Shown here in pieces: positions 49,351-62,231 of a stretch of 64,000 nt of DNA; positions within the stretch are counted from its first letter, which is position 1, and every line of letters starts with the position of its first letter. The translations under genes were made by a program, and so were the position numbers. The stretch lies in contig JAUTDP010000001.1 of assembly GCA_033439795.1 (NCBI GenBank), positions 4,526,001-4,590,000 of the forward strand, given 5' to 3'. Origin of the DNA: Sordaria brevicollis (taxonomy: Eukaryota > Ascomycota > Sordariomycetes > Sordariales > Sordariaceae). The notes below the pieces were generated by a model that saw only the letters and a list, made by a program, of their open reading frames with translations, did not search any database and had not been told where the DNA came from.

Positions 49351-50760
49351 CAAAAACACCATATCAAATCTTTAAATTTGAATATCTTAGTCGTTTTATA
49401 CCCAAATCTAACGGTTTTTAAAGCTTTCGAAATCTATAAACATTACAATTATACTTAACCACTCTAATAAACAATAAAGGCGAATAATACATTTAATACT
49501 AACCGCTGGCAAGCACCCTAAAAAAATCGCGTAAACGGTTAATATATTTAAGCGCCATATTTAGAAATTAAAAAAGAATTTCAAAACTACTAATATAGTC
49601 TACCCCTAGAATAATTCGAAATATAACGTAGTAATATTAACGCTAGCGGTTATAGAGGTATAAATAACGATTTTTAATATTTTTATAAAGTATTTAATTA
49701 TTAATCGTATAGGAAGTTTTTAATCTCCTTCGTTATAAACCCGATTTATACCTCGATAAAATATAATATTATTTAACCACTGAAATAAATATATACGTAT
49801 TAACGAATACTATATTAAAATAATTAAAAATTTCTAAATAAATTAATAAGAGGATAGCGTATAAAGTTTCTTAATATAACGAATTATTATAGTTAGATTA
49901 ATTGAAAAAGGTTTCTATATTTTTAGTAAAAATATACGTATTTTATAACGAATTTGGTATTAATAAGAAGAATAACGTTTGTTATATTAGATAGGTATTA
50001 AAAAGTATAGTATTAATTGTAGAAAGTATATTTACTAAGGGGAAACGGTTTTATTTATTATTAGTAATAACTGTAGATAGCCTTATCGACGTATTATATT
50101 ATAAAGGAATAATAAATATAATTAGTTTTATTATTTAATTAGAAGAGGAAATACTACCCAAAATAAATCCGTTCCCTAATCGTTATAGTATATTAATAAT
50201 AAATAACGTATTATAATATAAAGACCCCTTTATTAAAATTATATATAATAATAGAAGTATATTATTATAATTTTTATTATTATATTCTCTAAATTTTAAC
50301 CTTATCGAAATATATTTTAATAACGTAAAGGCCTATATACGACGGTAGTATTAATACGTTAATAATAATACGTTAAGTAATAAAAAATTTAAAGGTTTTT
50401 TAGAAAAAATCGTACGGGAAGTAAGGTAACGGGTCGATATTATACGCGGGTATTACCGCTAAATAAATATACCTTTCTATAACGACGTTAATAATAATAA
50501 AAATTATATTACGTTATATAGAGATTAATTATACGAATTAATAACGATAGGAATAATCGTATAAAGATATTATTTTATATAATAAATATACTATTTTAAA
50601 TATATTCGAAATCGATTATTATCGAATTACGAAAAAAATCCCGTAAGGTATAAAATATATTAAATATACCAAAAACACTAAATTTATTATTAAAAGTATA
50701 AAAGTATTATTATTTATAATAATAGATCGAAGTATAGAATCCCCCTCTTATATAAAAAAA
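49351..50760 (+). mobile_element. RIP-dead Tc1/mariner-type DNA transposon
   Basis: The element begins near 49,351, where composition switches abruptly. Plus-strand translation of about 49,900-50,430, ignoring stops, follows a DDE transposase of the Tc1/mariner class. It shows TVDSLID in place of a TVDGYID-like block, then PKINPFPNRYSILIINN, the position of the second catalytic Asp (now Asn). A LLYSLNFNLIE block follows in place of PPYSPDLNPIE, keeping the final Glu, and then a KAYIRR-like stretch. Several catalytic and structural residues are mutated. I could not fix the inverted repeats or the exact right end. Confidence 0.6.
49900..50430 (+). pseudogene. Tc1/mariner transposase remnant
   Basis: This is the coding remnant that identifies the surrounding element. 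Many Gln, Arg and Trp codons have become stops. The D of the middle DNA-like block is Asn and the SPDLNP block reads SLNFNL, each explained by C-to-T or G-to-A change. No intact frame exceeds a few dozen codons. Confidence 0.62.
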
Positions 50761-52478
50761 ATCCCTTACAATTTATTATCCTCCTCTTCGTTAATTTTAA
50801 TCGTAGTTTTATCTTTATTATAATTAGTATACGGGCTATTATTTAAATTAATTTCTTTATCGTTATTAATAAAATTAATATAAATAATATTATTATTATC
50901 TTTTTATTCATAATCGAAGTTCTAATCGATAAAGAGTAAGCCGTAATAATTATAAATATTTTACTAAAGTGAATTTTAGAGGATAGACGAATTTAATAAA
51001 TATAATAATTAATAAAATATAATTATAAAAAAAATAATAAACGGATAGAATTTACCTTATAATAATAATTTAAAATTTATAATCTCGGGTAGTAGAAGCG
51101 CTAGAATTTATTATTTAGGAGTTGGTACCGCCCGCGGTAATAATAGTAATAATAATAGTAATAGTAATAGTAACGACGACCGCTATATATAATCCCTTTC
51201 AAAATAGAGAAATTTTTTAATCCCCTTTTTAATTACTATATAAATACCCTTATTAACCCTATAAGTAAAGTACTACTACTTAGGGAAATCGTACGTATAG
51301 TAGAGGGAAAGCCGATTAAATATAAAGGATTTTTAGATATTAAATAGTATATTACGTAAACCCTGGTTTTCGTCAATTTTAGGCGCGTCTTAAAATATTA
51401 ATTATTTTATAAAATCGATAATAAGGGATTTTGATAATTTATTTAACGGTAATAAAGGTAGAGGGAAAGAGGGTAGAAGGTTATTATTATTAATTTAATT
51501 ATTATTAGCGCGGGAATTAATTGCGGTCGTAATCGTAATAAGTAAAGTAAATAAAATAAATTTAATTATTATACTTATATTACTTATACTTATATTATTA
51601 ACGTTAATAAAGGTTATAGGGGCCGTAATTAGTATTATATTACTATTATTACTCGCTTAATAACCGTTTTAAAGAAAAATATTAAAGATTTAAAGTATAA
51701 ATATATATCCTATCCCGCCGCTATTGTACTTCGACCCTAATACGCTATATAATATATATTATTAAAATGGTTATAAATTTAATTATTAAACTATTTATAT
51801 ATTAGAAAAAGAGGATTTATATTTAGAATCGAATTAATATATTATAATAGAAGTTAAAGGTTAATTTGTAATAATACGCTTATAAATAATAGCGTATATT
51901 TAATCGATAAAATTTTTTACGTTTAATAAGTAATAATATTTAAAATTAGGAAAAAGAAAATATTAATTATATTCGTTACTTTTATAATAATTTTTATATT
52001 TACGACCTTTATTATGCCCTTATACTTTACCGAAATCCTTATATATTAAATTAATTATTTTTTTACCTTTGCGCGCCTCCTTATAATTATATATACGGCG
52101 CGCTATGAATTCTTTTACTATTAAATTAATTATAATCTTTTTCTTATTCAATTTGGATATAATAGTTAATTTAATAGTATTAGTAAGTACGGTCGATTAT
52201 TTGGAATTATTAATAAAAGTATTAAAACCGGTAATAATAAATATAATAAATATAAAGGATTAGCGTAGGGAGGAAAATTAGCGAGGCTATAATTACGATT
52301 ATAATTATAATTATACGAACTTTTTAATAAAAGAAGTAACTTTAAGAGGTATTAATATATTTAAAATAAAAATAGTATTTTATTATTAAAATCCCTTAAT
52401 TATACGAAGGTAGGTAATAATTATAATAAAATACCGTTTAGCGGGCTCTTTAAATAAATTGTATAGTACTTTAATAAT
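50761..52478. other. RIP-degraded relic left of Gypsy element 2
   Basis: AT-rich, stop-filled sequence. Around 51,120-51,180 a run of GTAATAATAGTAATA-type triplets looks like a decayed simple repeat. Near 51,500 the plus-strand text has a Gly/Arg/Asn-rich flavour like the basic end of a gag protein. The relic continues after Gypsy element 2 at 63,116. The family is not identified. Confidence 0.45.
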
Positions 52479-52483
52479 ATTAT

Positions 52484-52769
52484 TATAAAGTTATAGGTAC
52501 GAGAGGGTGAGAGTAAGTCGCATAAGGTAAGTCTATTCTAGGAGAAAGATTTTAGCTTAGCTAGATATAAGTTTCTAGCTAGGAGCTATCCTCTTTTATA
52601 CTTATACGCTTCCCTGTGGGTCCGGAACGGTCGGCGCCCGGACTCCGAAATCCTTTCCTCTATATTATATCCTACTATCCTTATTTTATTTATTATTTTA
52701 TCCGTCGTCCTAAATTACTATACCCTAATTATACGGGTCCTTCTAAACCTTTTTAGCGATACTCTTACA
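52484..52769 (-). repeat. 3' LTR of Gypsy element 2
   Basis: 286 bp, equal in length to 62825-63110. It contains the well-preserved GC-rich core GGTCGGCGCCCGGACTCCG (near 52,630-52,650) shared by both copies. Differences between the copies are almost all C/T or G/A. Confidence 0.9.
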
Positions 52770-55239
52770 ATTATCCCCCCCCTTAGAAGTTATAATCCTT
52801 TATAACTTTAGTATTAATTATTACAATTTATAGAAAATTTTATTTTCTATTTATATATTGCGCTACGTTTTATAGAAAACTTTATTTTCTATTCGTATAT
52901 TACGCTACGCTTCGGTTTTATTATACCGTTTAATTATCTATTCTTATTTTATATATTAATATTATTCCCCCCCCGGCTAGTCTAGTCTTTAGATTATATT
53001 ACTACGCGGCGATTACTACAGTACCCGTAGGGGTAACGCTTCTACGCTAAATAATTTTACTAAAAGATTTAAAAACCGACTAGCGATATTTATATCGATA
53101 TATCGAATAAAGTAACGGTCCTTACTTATTTTAACCGTTCGTATTATATTAGTATTCCCGCGCTTATTAGCCGCGGTAATATAATAATTAGCCGGTTCTA
53201 CGGTTAATATTCGCCCCCTAAGGTTATTACCGGTTTTTAAAAGCCGATCCTAAAATAATTTAATTTCCGTATATTACGCGCCTTGTTTATTATTTCGGTA
53301 TTCTTTTCTCTTTGCGTCCTTTCCCTAAATAGGAAGCGTTTTACCCTAAATAATAAAAAATTTCGAAAGAGCTCCTAAATAGGATAAAAATTCTATCCTA
53401 AATTAAAATTAGAATTTTATCCAAAATCGGTTTTAAGATTTAATCCGAATCGCCCTCCTTCTTCCTAAAATTAAACCCTTATAATCCTTAGAATATAAAA
53501 AAGGATTTATTAATTTTAACCGGTTAATTAAATTAATAAAAACCCTAATACGTATTAATTATTTCTAAGAGCCGGAAATATTTTAAGTTATATTGTCGAC
53601 CGACGATTATTTATTTTACGTAGTTAGTAATTTACTATATTTCCTTAATTTAAAGAATTTTATTAATATTTATATTTATTAATCGGTTATAAACCTCTTT
53701 ATAATTTAAACCGCCGTAGCCACCTTAGGGCCGGTAACTCCTAGCGCCGTTTATAAATAAATATTAAAGAGGAATTTACCGACTAGTTTTAAATCTTTTT
53801 AATTTAACTATTTTATCTTTATTAAACGGAAAATCCTTAATCTAATAGGAAATATTAGAGCGGCTCTCCTTTTAATATATTAGATTTTTTATAATCTTAA
53901 TAAGGAATTTACTAATTGGTTTAAGTTTTATTAATTTAATTATTTTATCTTTATTAGATAGAGAATTTTTAATTTAATAGGAAGTATTAGAACGGCTTTC
54001 CTCTTAATATATTAGATTCTTTATAATCCTAATAAGGAATTTACCAATTAATTTAAATTCTCTTAATTTAATTATTTTATCCTTATTAAACGGAAAATCT
54101 TTAATTTAATAGGAAGTATTAAAATAGCTTTCCCCTTAATATATCGGATTTTCTATAATTTTAATAAAGAATTTACTAATTATTCTAAGTCCTTTTAATT
54201 TAATTATTTATCCTTATTGGATAAAGAATTTTTAATCTAATAAAAGTATTAAAAAAGTTTTTCTTCCGGTTTTAATATTCGGATTTTTTAAATTCCTCGT
54301 AATTTTAATTCGCGGTTTAGCGTAGCCACTTTTTAATTAATATTATATTAAAATATCCAAAATTAAATTATTAATCCCTAAATACTTTACTTCTAATATA
54401 AATTACCCTTAATTTATCCCGCTACGTAAATTTTTCGCTAACGATAATATTTTTTTTTTATTAATAAATAGGTTTTTAATTCCTATCCCCGTCGGGGTAT
54501 ATAGTAGCTATTCGCTTACTAAATTTTATATATAATATTTCGTACTATATTCGGCGCTTATTATTCTTTATAATTGTAAAATAGTAGATTTTTATTATAT
54601 TATTTACGCTAATTATCCTATTTTTTATAATATTTCTATTTAATTTTCTAATATTTAAAGAACGCTTTTTATGCATTTTTAAAATACTTTTTAAATTCCT
54701 AAATATTATACTCTATAAGTTACCTTATTTATTTAATTAAAAACCTCTAATTTATACCTATTTCTTAATAATCTACAATTTCCTTAATTTTCTACTCCTT
54801 TTATTCATTATATAACTCTAATAATAGTATTTCGTAATCTCCGTTTTTTTTACTTTTCTAAAATTCTAATAAATTAATTAAAAAGATATTATATATCTAG
54901 GTATATTATATTAATAAAATTATTTAATACGTTTAAAAGTTAATTCTCTTTAATATTTTAACTTTAATATATATAAATATTAATTTCCTATTTTTAAATC
55001 GGAAATTTTTAATTAATAAGCCTACGACGTCGTTTAATTAGAATTTAATCGGCGTATACCTCTTATTATACCCTTTTTTCTATATTTTTATTATTTAATT
55101 TTAATAACGCTATATTATTTTATAAATTTCTTTTAATTTTTATAATCGCTCTTTTACGTTTTAAATTTTAATAAAATTCTACCCTTTAATATATTTAATT
55201 ATATATAAATAATAGCCGTATAAAATTTTAAACGGCGAA

Positions 55240-55520
55240 ACCCTTATAATTACGTATATAAAATTATTATACGCGAATTCCGCTTCCGGGAATTCCCTAC
55301 TCTAAAATATAAGGTCGCTTTCTAAAATTCGGATATATAAAATCTTCTTAATAATTTAATATAAGCGTTCTATTTATTTATTTATTTATAAGTAGAATAC
55401 GGTAAATAATTTTCGTAGGATCCTATACATTTTAATAAATTCCTTCTAAAATTCGCTAATAAATAATTTATCCCTATTGCTTACAATTCCTAATAGTAAA
55501 CCGAATTAGTACTTTATATA
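55240..55520 (-). pseudogene. Integrase core remnant of Gypsy element 2
   Basis: Minus-strand translation, ignoring stops, matches the second half of a retroviral-type integrase core: a degenerate SNRDKLFISEF block (SDRGSQF-like in active copies), a region in the position of the HPQTDGQTER block, and a well-kept EAEFAYNN followed by SPF. The catalytic Asp is changed, so the protein would be dead even with the frame repaired. Confidence 0.72.
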
Positions 55521-57119
55521 TTTATATAATAAAAACGTTATAGAAATTATATTAAATATTTTAATAATAGGTATAAATAAAATTATTTTAGTAAATTAGT
55601 TTATAATTATTAAAATAACGTTATATATCTTCCTATTAGCCCTTTAATTCGGTAGAAGGCCGGTAATAAAATCGATACTAATTTTTTAAAAAGGTTATTT
55701 AAATATTAATAAAGATTAGAAATCTTTGTAGGGTTAGTATTAAAATCTTTAAATCCCCTAATATAGTTCGTATTTCGTAACGTATTCCCGAACGTTTTAT
55801 ATAAAACTTTCTTAATAGAATTTCCTCTTAATAAATTCTAAAGTCTTAAATATATTTATATAACTAGCTTTTAAATTATTATAATAAGAGTATAAAATTT
55901 CCTTATAGAATAATCCTTCTTTAAGGATTATTAACTATTCTTTAAAATAAAAAACCCTTTAATTATTTAATTTATATCCCCCGATTATAATCCCTTTAAA
56001 TTAAATAATTATTACCCGTTCGGCTAAGTCTAAATCCCTAAATTAAAATCCTTTTATAATAATATAAAGTTCCCGGCTTATTAAAAGTACTTAAAGGATT
56101 TTTCGATATACTATTTTCTTTATAACCTTATATAATAAAATTTAAAGGAATGCTCCTTTTATCGGTTATATTAATAAAATATTTTTTATAATAATAATAG
56201 ACCGCGTTATTCGTTGAATTTATTTAATAAAGGTATAAATTATAAATTTCTTTTTATATTAGTATAGGATTTTAGAGCTTAATTATTCTTTAATTATATT
56301 TAATAATTCCGAAATAAAATCTAATTTCTTTTAAAGGGTCGGTAAAATATCGCCGTAGGTTATATCCCCCTTTATATAATTTAACTTCCTAAATAAATTA
56401 TCCGCTAGGTTCGTCTTTCCTAATTAGTATTTTATTTCGAAATTAAATTAAAATAATCGGTAAACTTAACGAATTAGCTTTTTATATAAATCGCTCGCTA
56501 GTAATTTTATAATATTTTTTAACGTTTTATAATTTATAAATATTATAAACGGCTTTAAAAGTCCTTTTAAATAATATACTTAATAATTTAAATTAATTAT
56601 AATAACGAATAATTCTTATTAGCCTATATATTACCGTTATTTTACGTTTATTAATTTTTTAAAAAAGAACGCTATAAGGTATTAAATATCTCCTATAAAT
56701 TAAAATAAAATTCCTAAAATAGCCCTTTATAAAACGTCCATTTCGACCTTAGTCTTTTTAATTAGATCCTAATAATAAAAAATCGGTACCGTTATAAACG
56801 CTTCCTTTAAAGCCTAAAATACTTTATTAACCTCCTTAATTTAATAGAATACGTTTAATTTCCGCCCGTTCTTACTCCCTTTTAATAAATTAATAATAAA
56901 CCCTACTATATAAAAATATTAGTATATAAACCGTCGGTAAAAATTAGCAAATCCTAAGAATATTTGGATATTATAGAAAGATTTAAACGTTAATTACTTT
57001 TAGACCGCCTTTACTTATTCGGGATTTATTATTACCCCTTTTATAATAATTTAATAGCCGAGGAAATTGACGTAGTCTTTATAAAATTCGTACTTAAACG
57101 CCTTTACGAAAAATTAGGT

Positions 57120-57540
57120 AGCGCGTAAGCGTTTAAAAATTAAACGGAGATATTCGTTATATTTTTCCTTAGAATTCGAATAAATTAAAATATCGTTAAA
57201 ATATATTATATAAATATAATCGATAAATCCCGTAAATACTTTATATATATATATTTAGAATATAATGGGTACGTTTATAAGTTTAAACGGTATTATTATA
57301 TATTTGAAATAATCGTACTACGTTTTAAAAGCGGTTTTCTATTAATCCCTTTTTTTAATTCGAATTTAATAATACGCTTCGTGCAAATTAACTTTAAAAA
57401 ATACTTTAGCGCCGACTATTCGGTCTATTAATTCGCTAATTAATAATAGCGAATATCGATTTTTAATAATAATTTTATTTAATCCTTAATAATCGATATA
57501 TAATTATAGCGTACCGTCCTTCTTAAATATAAATAAAATT
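57120..57540 (-). pseudogene. Reverse transcriptase remnant of Gypsy element 2
   Basis: Minus-strand translation, ignoring stops, shows the Gypsy RT order: FKKDGTL, IDYxGLN, KNRYSLLLISELIDRI, VGAKVFFK, then FNDILIYS, with the first Asp of YLDD changed to Asn. Better preserved than in Gypsy element 1. The text differs enough (for example IDYxGLN against VDYRKLN) that the two elements belong to different families. Confidence 0.82.
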
Positions 57541-58508
57541 AATACCCTAATAGAGTTTTAAGAGTAATAAATACGGTTAATTTGTAAATTCTCCTTTAAA
57601 TATTTATATAACGTTTTTAATTATATAGTAAATAAAAAGTAAATAAGGATATTAAATACCTTTTCCCCTTCCTTAAAAACGATTTCGTATTTAATGTCCG
57701 GTAATTATAGTAATATTTTAGCCTTTTCTTTAGAAAATATATCCTTAAACCCTTTTAACGTTAAAAGAATATTATCCGCTATACCTTTAGGCGGTTTTTT
57801 ATTTTCGTTTACGTTTTTAAAGTCCGGCTCTAATAAATTATATATTAAAATTAAATTAATAATATAAATTCGGTTACTATATATTATTTTACGCGCGAAA
57901 ATTATAATATTAATAAGGAATACCCCTTTAAATTCAAATTCGTTCTTATTAATATATATAATAATACTTTCAAAATTTATACCTAATATAAATAATAATA
58001 ATAGCGGTATTCGATTATTTCTTCGGATTACGTAAAATAATTAAATAAATTCTTTTTCTTAACCCCTCTAATCTTTTAAAATAAATATTAATTTATACGC
58101 TCCGTAGTAATATATTTCTCTACTATTTATACTTATTAAAATAAATAGAATACCGGTTTTTACTTTCTTTAATTTATACTTCTTTACAAAATTCTTATAT
58201 ACGGTATTAATTTCTACTTTTAAATTTAAATTTATATATTCTTTTAATCGGCGACCCCTTAGCGTAATTAATATTATAAAAATCTTACCTAATTTATTTC
58301 TTCCGACCGTTTTAAAATTATTAACCTCGTCGAATAACGATTCTTCTACGGGGTTTAACCTTTTACTAATTTTTCAATATCCGAAATATAATTATTTTCC
58401 TTATCGTTATTACGTTTAATATTTTATTTAATAATTACGCTTTAAATAGTAGCCTTCTCTTTCGGCCGGTTTTAATTATTTATTTTTCTATACTTTGTAT
58501 AATTATAA

Positions 58509-59061
58509 GAGAAAGTCTTTTCGCACTTACCTCCTCGTCGTTTTGCACTTATCTCCACTTTTTTCCGCCGCGGCTTAAAGGCGACTTTTTGACTTCGCAG
58601 TTGAATTTCTCAACAACCGCTGGTCGGAATCTCACTGCGAGGGCATTAAAATGACCGCGTTGTTTTTCTCTACAATTTGACACCTCGTGCAACGTGTGCA
58701 TCCTCTTGGCCGTTGAGGAATTCTAAAAAACGTTCTTTTTTCCTTTGAGAAACCGGGATTTCCTTTTTTCTAAGACGGATTTGAATAAAAAGATAGGTTT
58801 CTCAACGACCAGGAGGATGCACACGTCGCACGAGGTGTCAAATTGTAGAGAAAAATAACGCGGTCATTTTTATGCCCTCGCATCGAGATTTCGACCAGCG
58901 GTTGTTGAGAAATTCAACTGCGAAGTCAAAAAGTCGTTTTTTGATTGCGGCCGCGCTAAAGTCTAGAGCGGGAGGGAAAATCGAACCGTCGTCTTCTATT
59001 GGTTGAAAAAAGTGGAGATAAGTGTAAAACGACGAGGAGGTAAGTGCGAAAAGACTTTCTC
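58509..59061. mobile_element. Fold-back/MITE element with 8-bp target duplication (hAT-like), not RIP-saturated
   Basis: It begins GAGAAAGTCTTTTCGCAC and ends in the reverse complement. The outer inverted repeats are about 57 bp (58509-58565 and 59005-59061) with one mismatch. An inner pair of about 139 bp each (58582-58720 and 58797-58935) makes most of the 553-bp element a hairpin. An 8-bp direct duplication AATTATAA flanks it (58501-58508 and 59062-59069), the length typical of hAT-type insertions. There is no open frame of note. Its base composition is ordinary while its surroundings are RIP-saturated. Differences between arms are mostly C/T transitions. Transposase source is unknown. Confidence 0.9.
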
Positions 59062-60350
59062 AATTATAAACGTAATATCCTTTATCTCTATAATTATAAT
59101 AATTTAAACCAAATTTATTATTATCCTTATTTTATTTATTAAAGGATTAATTTTTTTTATAGTTTTTACGCCTTCTAGAATTGTAATCCTAATTATAATC
59201 CCGGTTATAATTTCGGTTACAATCCTTATTATAATTAAAGCGTTTATTATTCGAAGACCCCTTATAATATAAAAATTATTCGTTATAACGACCTTTACCT
59301 ATTTCGTCCCTCGGGGTTTACTTCTTATCTCTAAATTTAATTTATTAATTTATTACCTTCGAAATAATTTCTACCGGATTATCGATAAGGATTTAATACG
59401 TACGGAAATAATTACGTATATCCTTCTTTAACCGAAAGAAGAAATTATATATTAATTATTTATTTATAATAATATTCTTACTAAATTATCGGTAATTATA
59501 TTAATATTAATCTTATAATTTTTATAAATCCTTATTATTACTTTAATATATAAAGAATAATTATTCTTTAATATCGAATTCGTAAATTTCGGAGGTAATA
59601 TATTCTTTACGGATAAACTTTAAAAATTCTTCCTATATTACAAATCGCTTCTAACCCTTATTATCGAAGAGGGTAATAAAATATATACGCTATAAAATAA
59701 TTATAGAATTATCGGTTTTAAAGAAGGCTTATTAAATAAATTAATAAATATTAATATTCTTATAAATTTAATTACCGTTTTTAATACTATTGATCTAATT
59801 TTCGACTTCGGCGTTCGTATTATTCGTTATTAACTTACGAATATTATACGTAGGGGGACGTAAATAGGATTCCTTATTTCCCTAATTTACAATTTTCTAT
59901 ATAAATTATAATAGCATTTATAAAAATTATAATATTATTTTTACAAATCCTTAGCGTTCGTACCGTTTTATATACTTATATTTATAAAACGCTCGCCGCT
60001 TATAACGCTCTTACGCGGAAGAAAAGCTATTAAAGCGGCCGGATCGGTCGGATTAGGCGGATAGGGAGCGGAAGTAAATTTAGGAATAGGAACGGGCGCG
60101 AAACCGAAAGCGGGAATAAAAATAAAAACGAAAGCGGGATTAAAAATATTCGTTTAATAAACGGTTATATATAAATAGGGAACGGTTACGCTAATTAGAC
60201 TTTAAAGGGCTCCTACCCTAACGAAATTCCAATTATAATTATTATTCCGCCTTATTAATATAATATTCCCTCCGTTAATAAGGATTCTTAAAGTAATAAT
60301 AATTAAAGGTATATAAATTCCTTATTAAATACCGCTCTTTAAATTATACT

Positions 60351-60586
60351 TGTGACGGCATGGCCGTCAGGGTCCTCATGTAACGTCATAGTTACCTGTT
60401 ACTGGGACTATCGCTGGCAGTCACCTATCGGTGCCATTTACCTATCGCTGAGTCTGGGTATAAAACCTCGACCAGCACATCCCACCTTCTGCATTTGGAA
60501 GTTTCCCTTCTTCTTTAATTCAGTATTTTCGATCCAACGTATACTTCGCTCTATCTTTAAACGTACAAAGGCTTCGCGCCGTTATA
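60351..60586 (+). repeat. 5' LTR of the gag-only element
   Basis: 236 bp, starting TGTGACGG. It keeps many CA and TG dinucleotides, unlike its partner at 62232-62467. The TATA-like box is near 60,458. The open frame of 103 codons that runs out of it is not a gene. Confidence 0.85.
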
Positions 60587-61249
60587 ATACTGAATTCCTT
60601 CTCTTACGCGTTTACGCGTCTGGGTCGTATAGATATCAAATTCTTTTTATATATTCGTTTTAGCGCTAACGATACGGATTATATTTTATATTAACCCAAT
60701 TAATCGGTATCGATACGCCTTATAATAAACGATATTAATAACTTTACAGTAGAAACGTTATTATTTAATCTCTCGAATACCCGAACTTATATTACCAGTA
60801 TTATTCGCAATTATAATTAAATTAATTTTTAATTAATTAAATAATATTTTTTCTTTTCTTATAAGAGGATTTAATTTTATAGGTAAAATTAATAATTAAA
60901 ATACAGTACCCTAACGTATTTAAAACTATAGGTACGCCTATTACCCCGATTAATTAAGAGTAAATACGAAGGTTACGGTATAAATACGGGCGCTTTACGG
61001 CAATTTACTATTTATTTAGGATTCGTCCTATTTACTTCTTTAAATTTTATAATAAAGGTTTACCTTTATATATTTGCGCATTCTATTTTAAATACGCCGC
61101 TATTTTCCTTTATTATTATAAAAAATTATAAAATATTAAAAAATTTCCCCTTATTCTTTTACGTCGAAAATAATAATTTTACTCCCGTAATATACTATAA
61201 GATTATTCGCAACTATAACGTCGCCTCCTACTATTAACTAAATTATTAA

Positions 61250-62160
61250 CGCTTATTATAATAAAATTAAAATTTTATACGAGAAATTTAAAGAATAGGA
61301 CGAATCCCTCGCCGCTTTTAAAAACCTATTCTTATATAAGCCAATTAAAATTATATTTCCTAATATCGATAAATTTACCGACGTCTAATATACCTTCGAA
61401 GTATAAAAGTTTATAATAATTACGAAATTTTATATCGATAAAACTATATTTAGTTCGGAGGAAATTTAATTTTTTTACGTTTATTTATATTTCGATCTAA
61501 AAATTTAAATACTTCTTTCCTATCTTTTTATTTAAGCGAATAAATTATATATTTACGACTTTAAAATTTTATTTAAAGAATTTATAAAATATTTTAATAA
61601 TCCGAATAAAGTTTATTAAATTTAGGAAAAACTTTAGGGATTTTAATAATAAAAAAACGAATCGTTCGCTACTTTTCTTATTAAATTTAAACGCCTCCTC
61701 TACGCTTTTAAAGCTAATAAGTGGCTTAAAGACGTTAAATTCACTCTTATCCACCGTATAGTAGTATAGGATATTCGTAATAAATTACGCTTCGTTACGG
61801 TTCTTAATATTTACGATTCGTTCGTTAATAAAGTTTAAAAGCTCGTTAATAGTAATTTTATAACCATTTCCAATTATTATAATAACCTTAGTAATAATTA
61901 CAGTTACGGTTTTTTATCCTATAACGATACGTATTATATTAATAATAGAAGAGATTATATAGAAATTAGTAATATTAACGTTCGTTTCAATTCCTTCGAT
62001 TTTACGTACATCCCTAAGCCTGAAGAGGATGACGTTTCGTCCTAAAATTCTTACGACGATTTCGATGCCCGTATTACTAAATTAGAGAATTATTACGCTA
62101 AATAGTATTAAATAGAGCCTTAATAGCCTAAGGATATAAATTTAGAATAATTAAAGGGAT
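61250..62160 (+). pseudogene. Gag remnant of the gag-only element
   Basis: The plus-strand frame is interrupted by stops at positions expected for Gln, Arg and Trp codons. It keeps the helical, Lys/Phe/Leu-rich pattern of a retrotransposon capsid domain (PNKVY...EKL...GF, then ESFATFLIKFKRLLYAF), with an acidic KPEEDDVS segment further on. No zinc knuckle was recognised. It stops only a few dozen bases before the polypurine tract. Confidence 0.6.
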
Positions 62161-62231
62161 AAGGGGATTTTTATATATATAATTAAATTTTCGGCGCTTC
62201 TAAAGTTGAAGTTTCTTCTTTGGGGGGGGAA

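Noticed and set aside
58509..59061. Interpreting the palindrome as a CRISPR-like or terminator structure
   Set aside because: Eukaryotic context, single long hairpin with 8-bp target duplication; transposon insertion explains all features.
60352..60663. 103-codon frame at the start of the gag-only element
   Set aside because: Begins within the first bases of the LTR and spans its TATA-like box; the partner LTR lacks the frame. Not a gene.
61569..61754. 61-codon minus-strand frame
   Set aside because: Antisense of the readable gag remnant on the plus strand.
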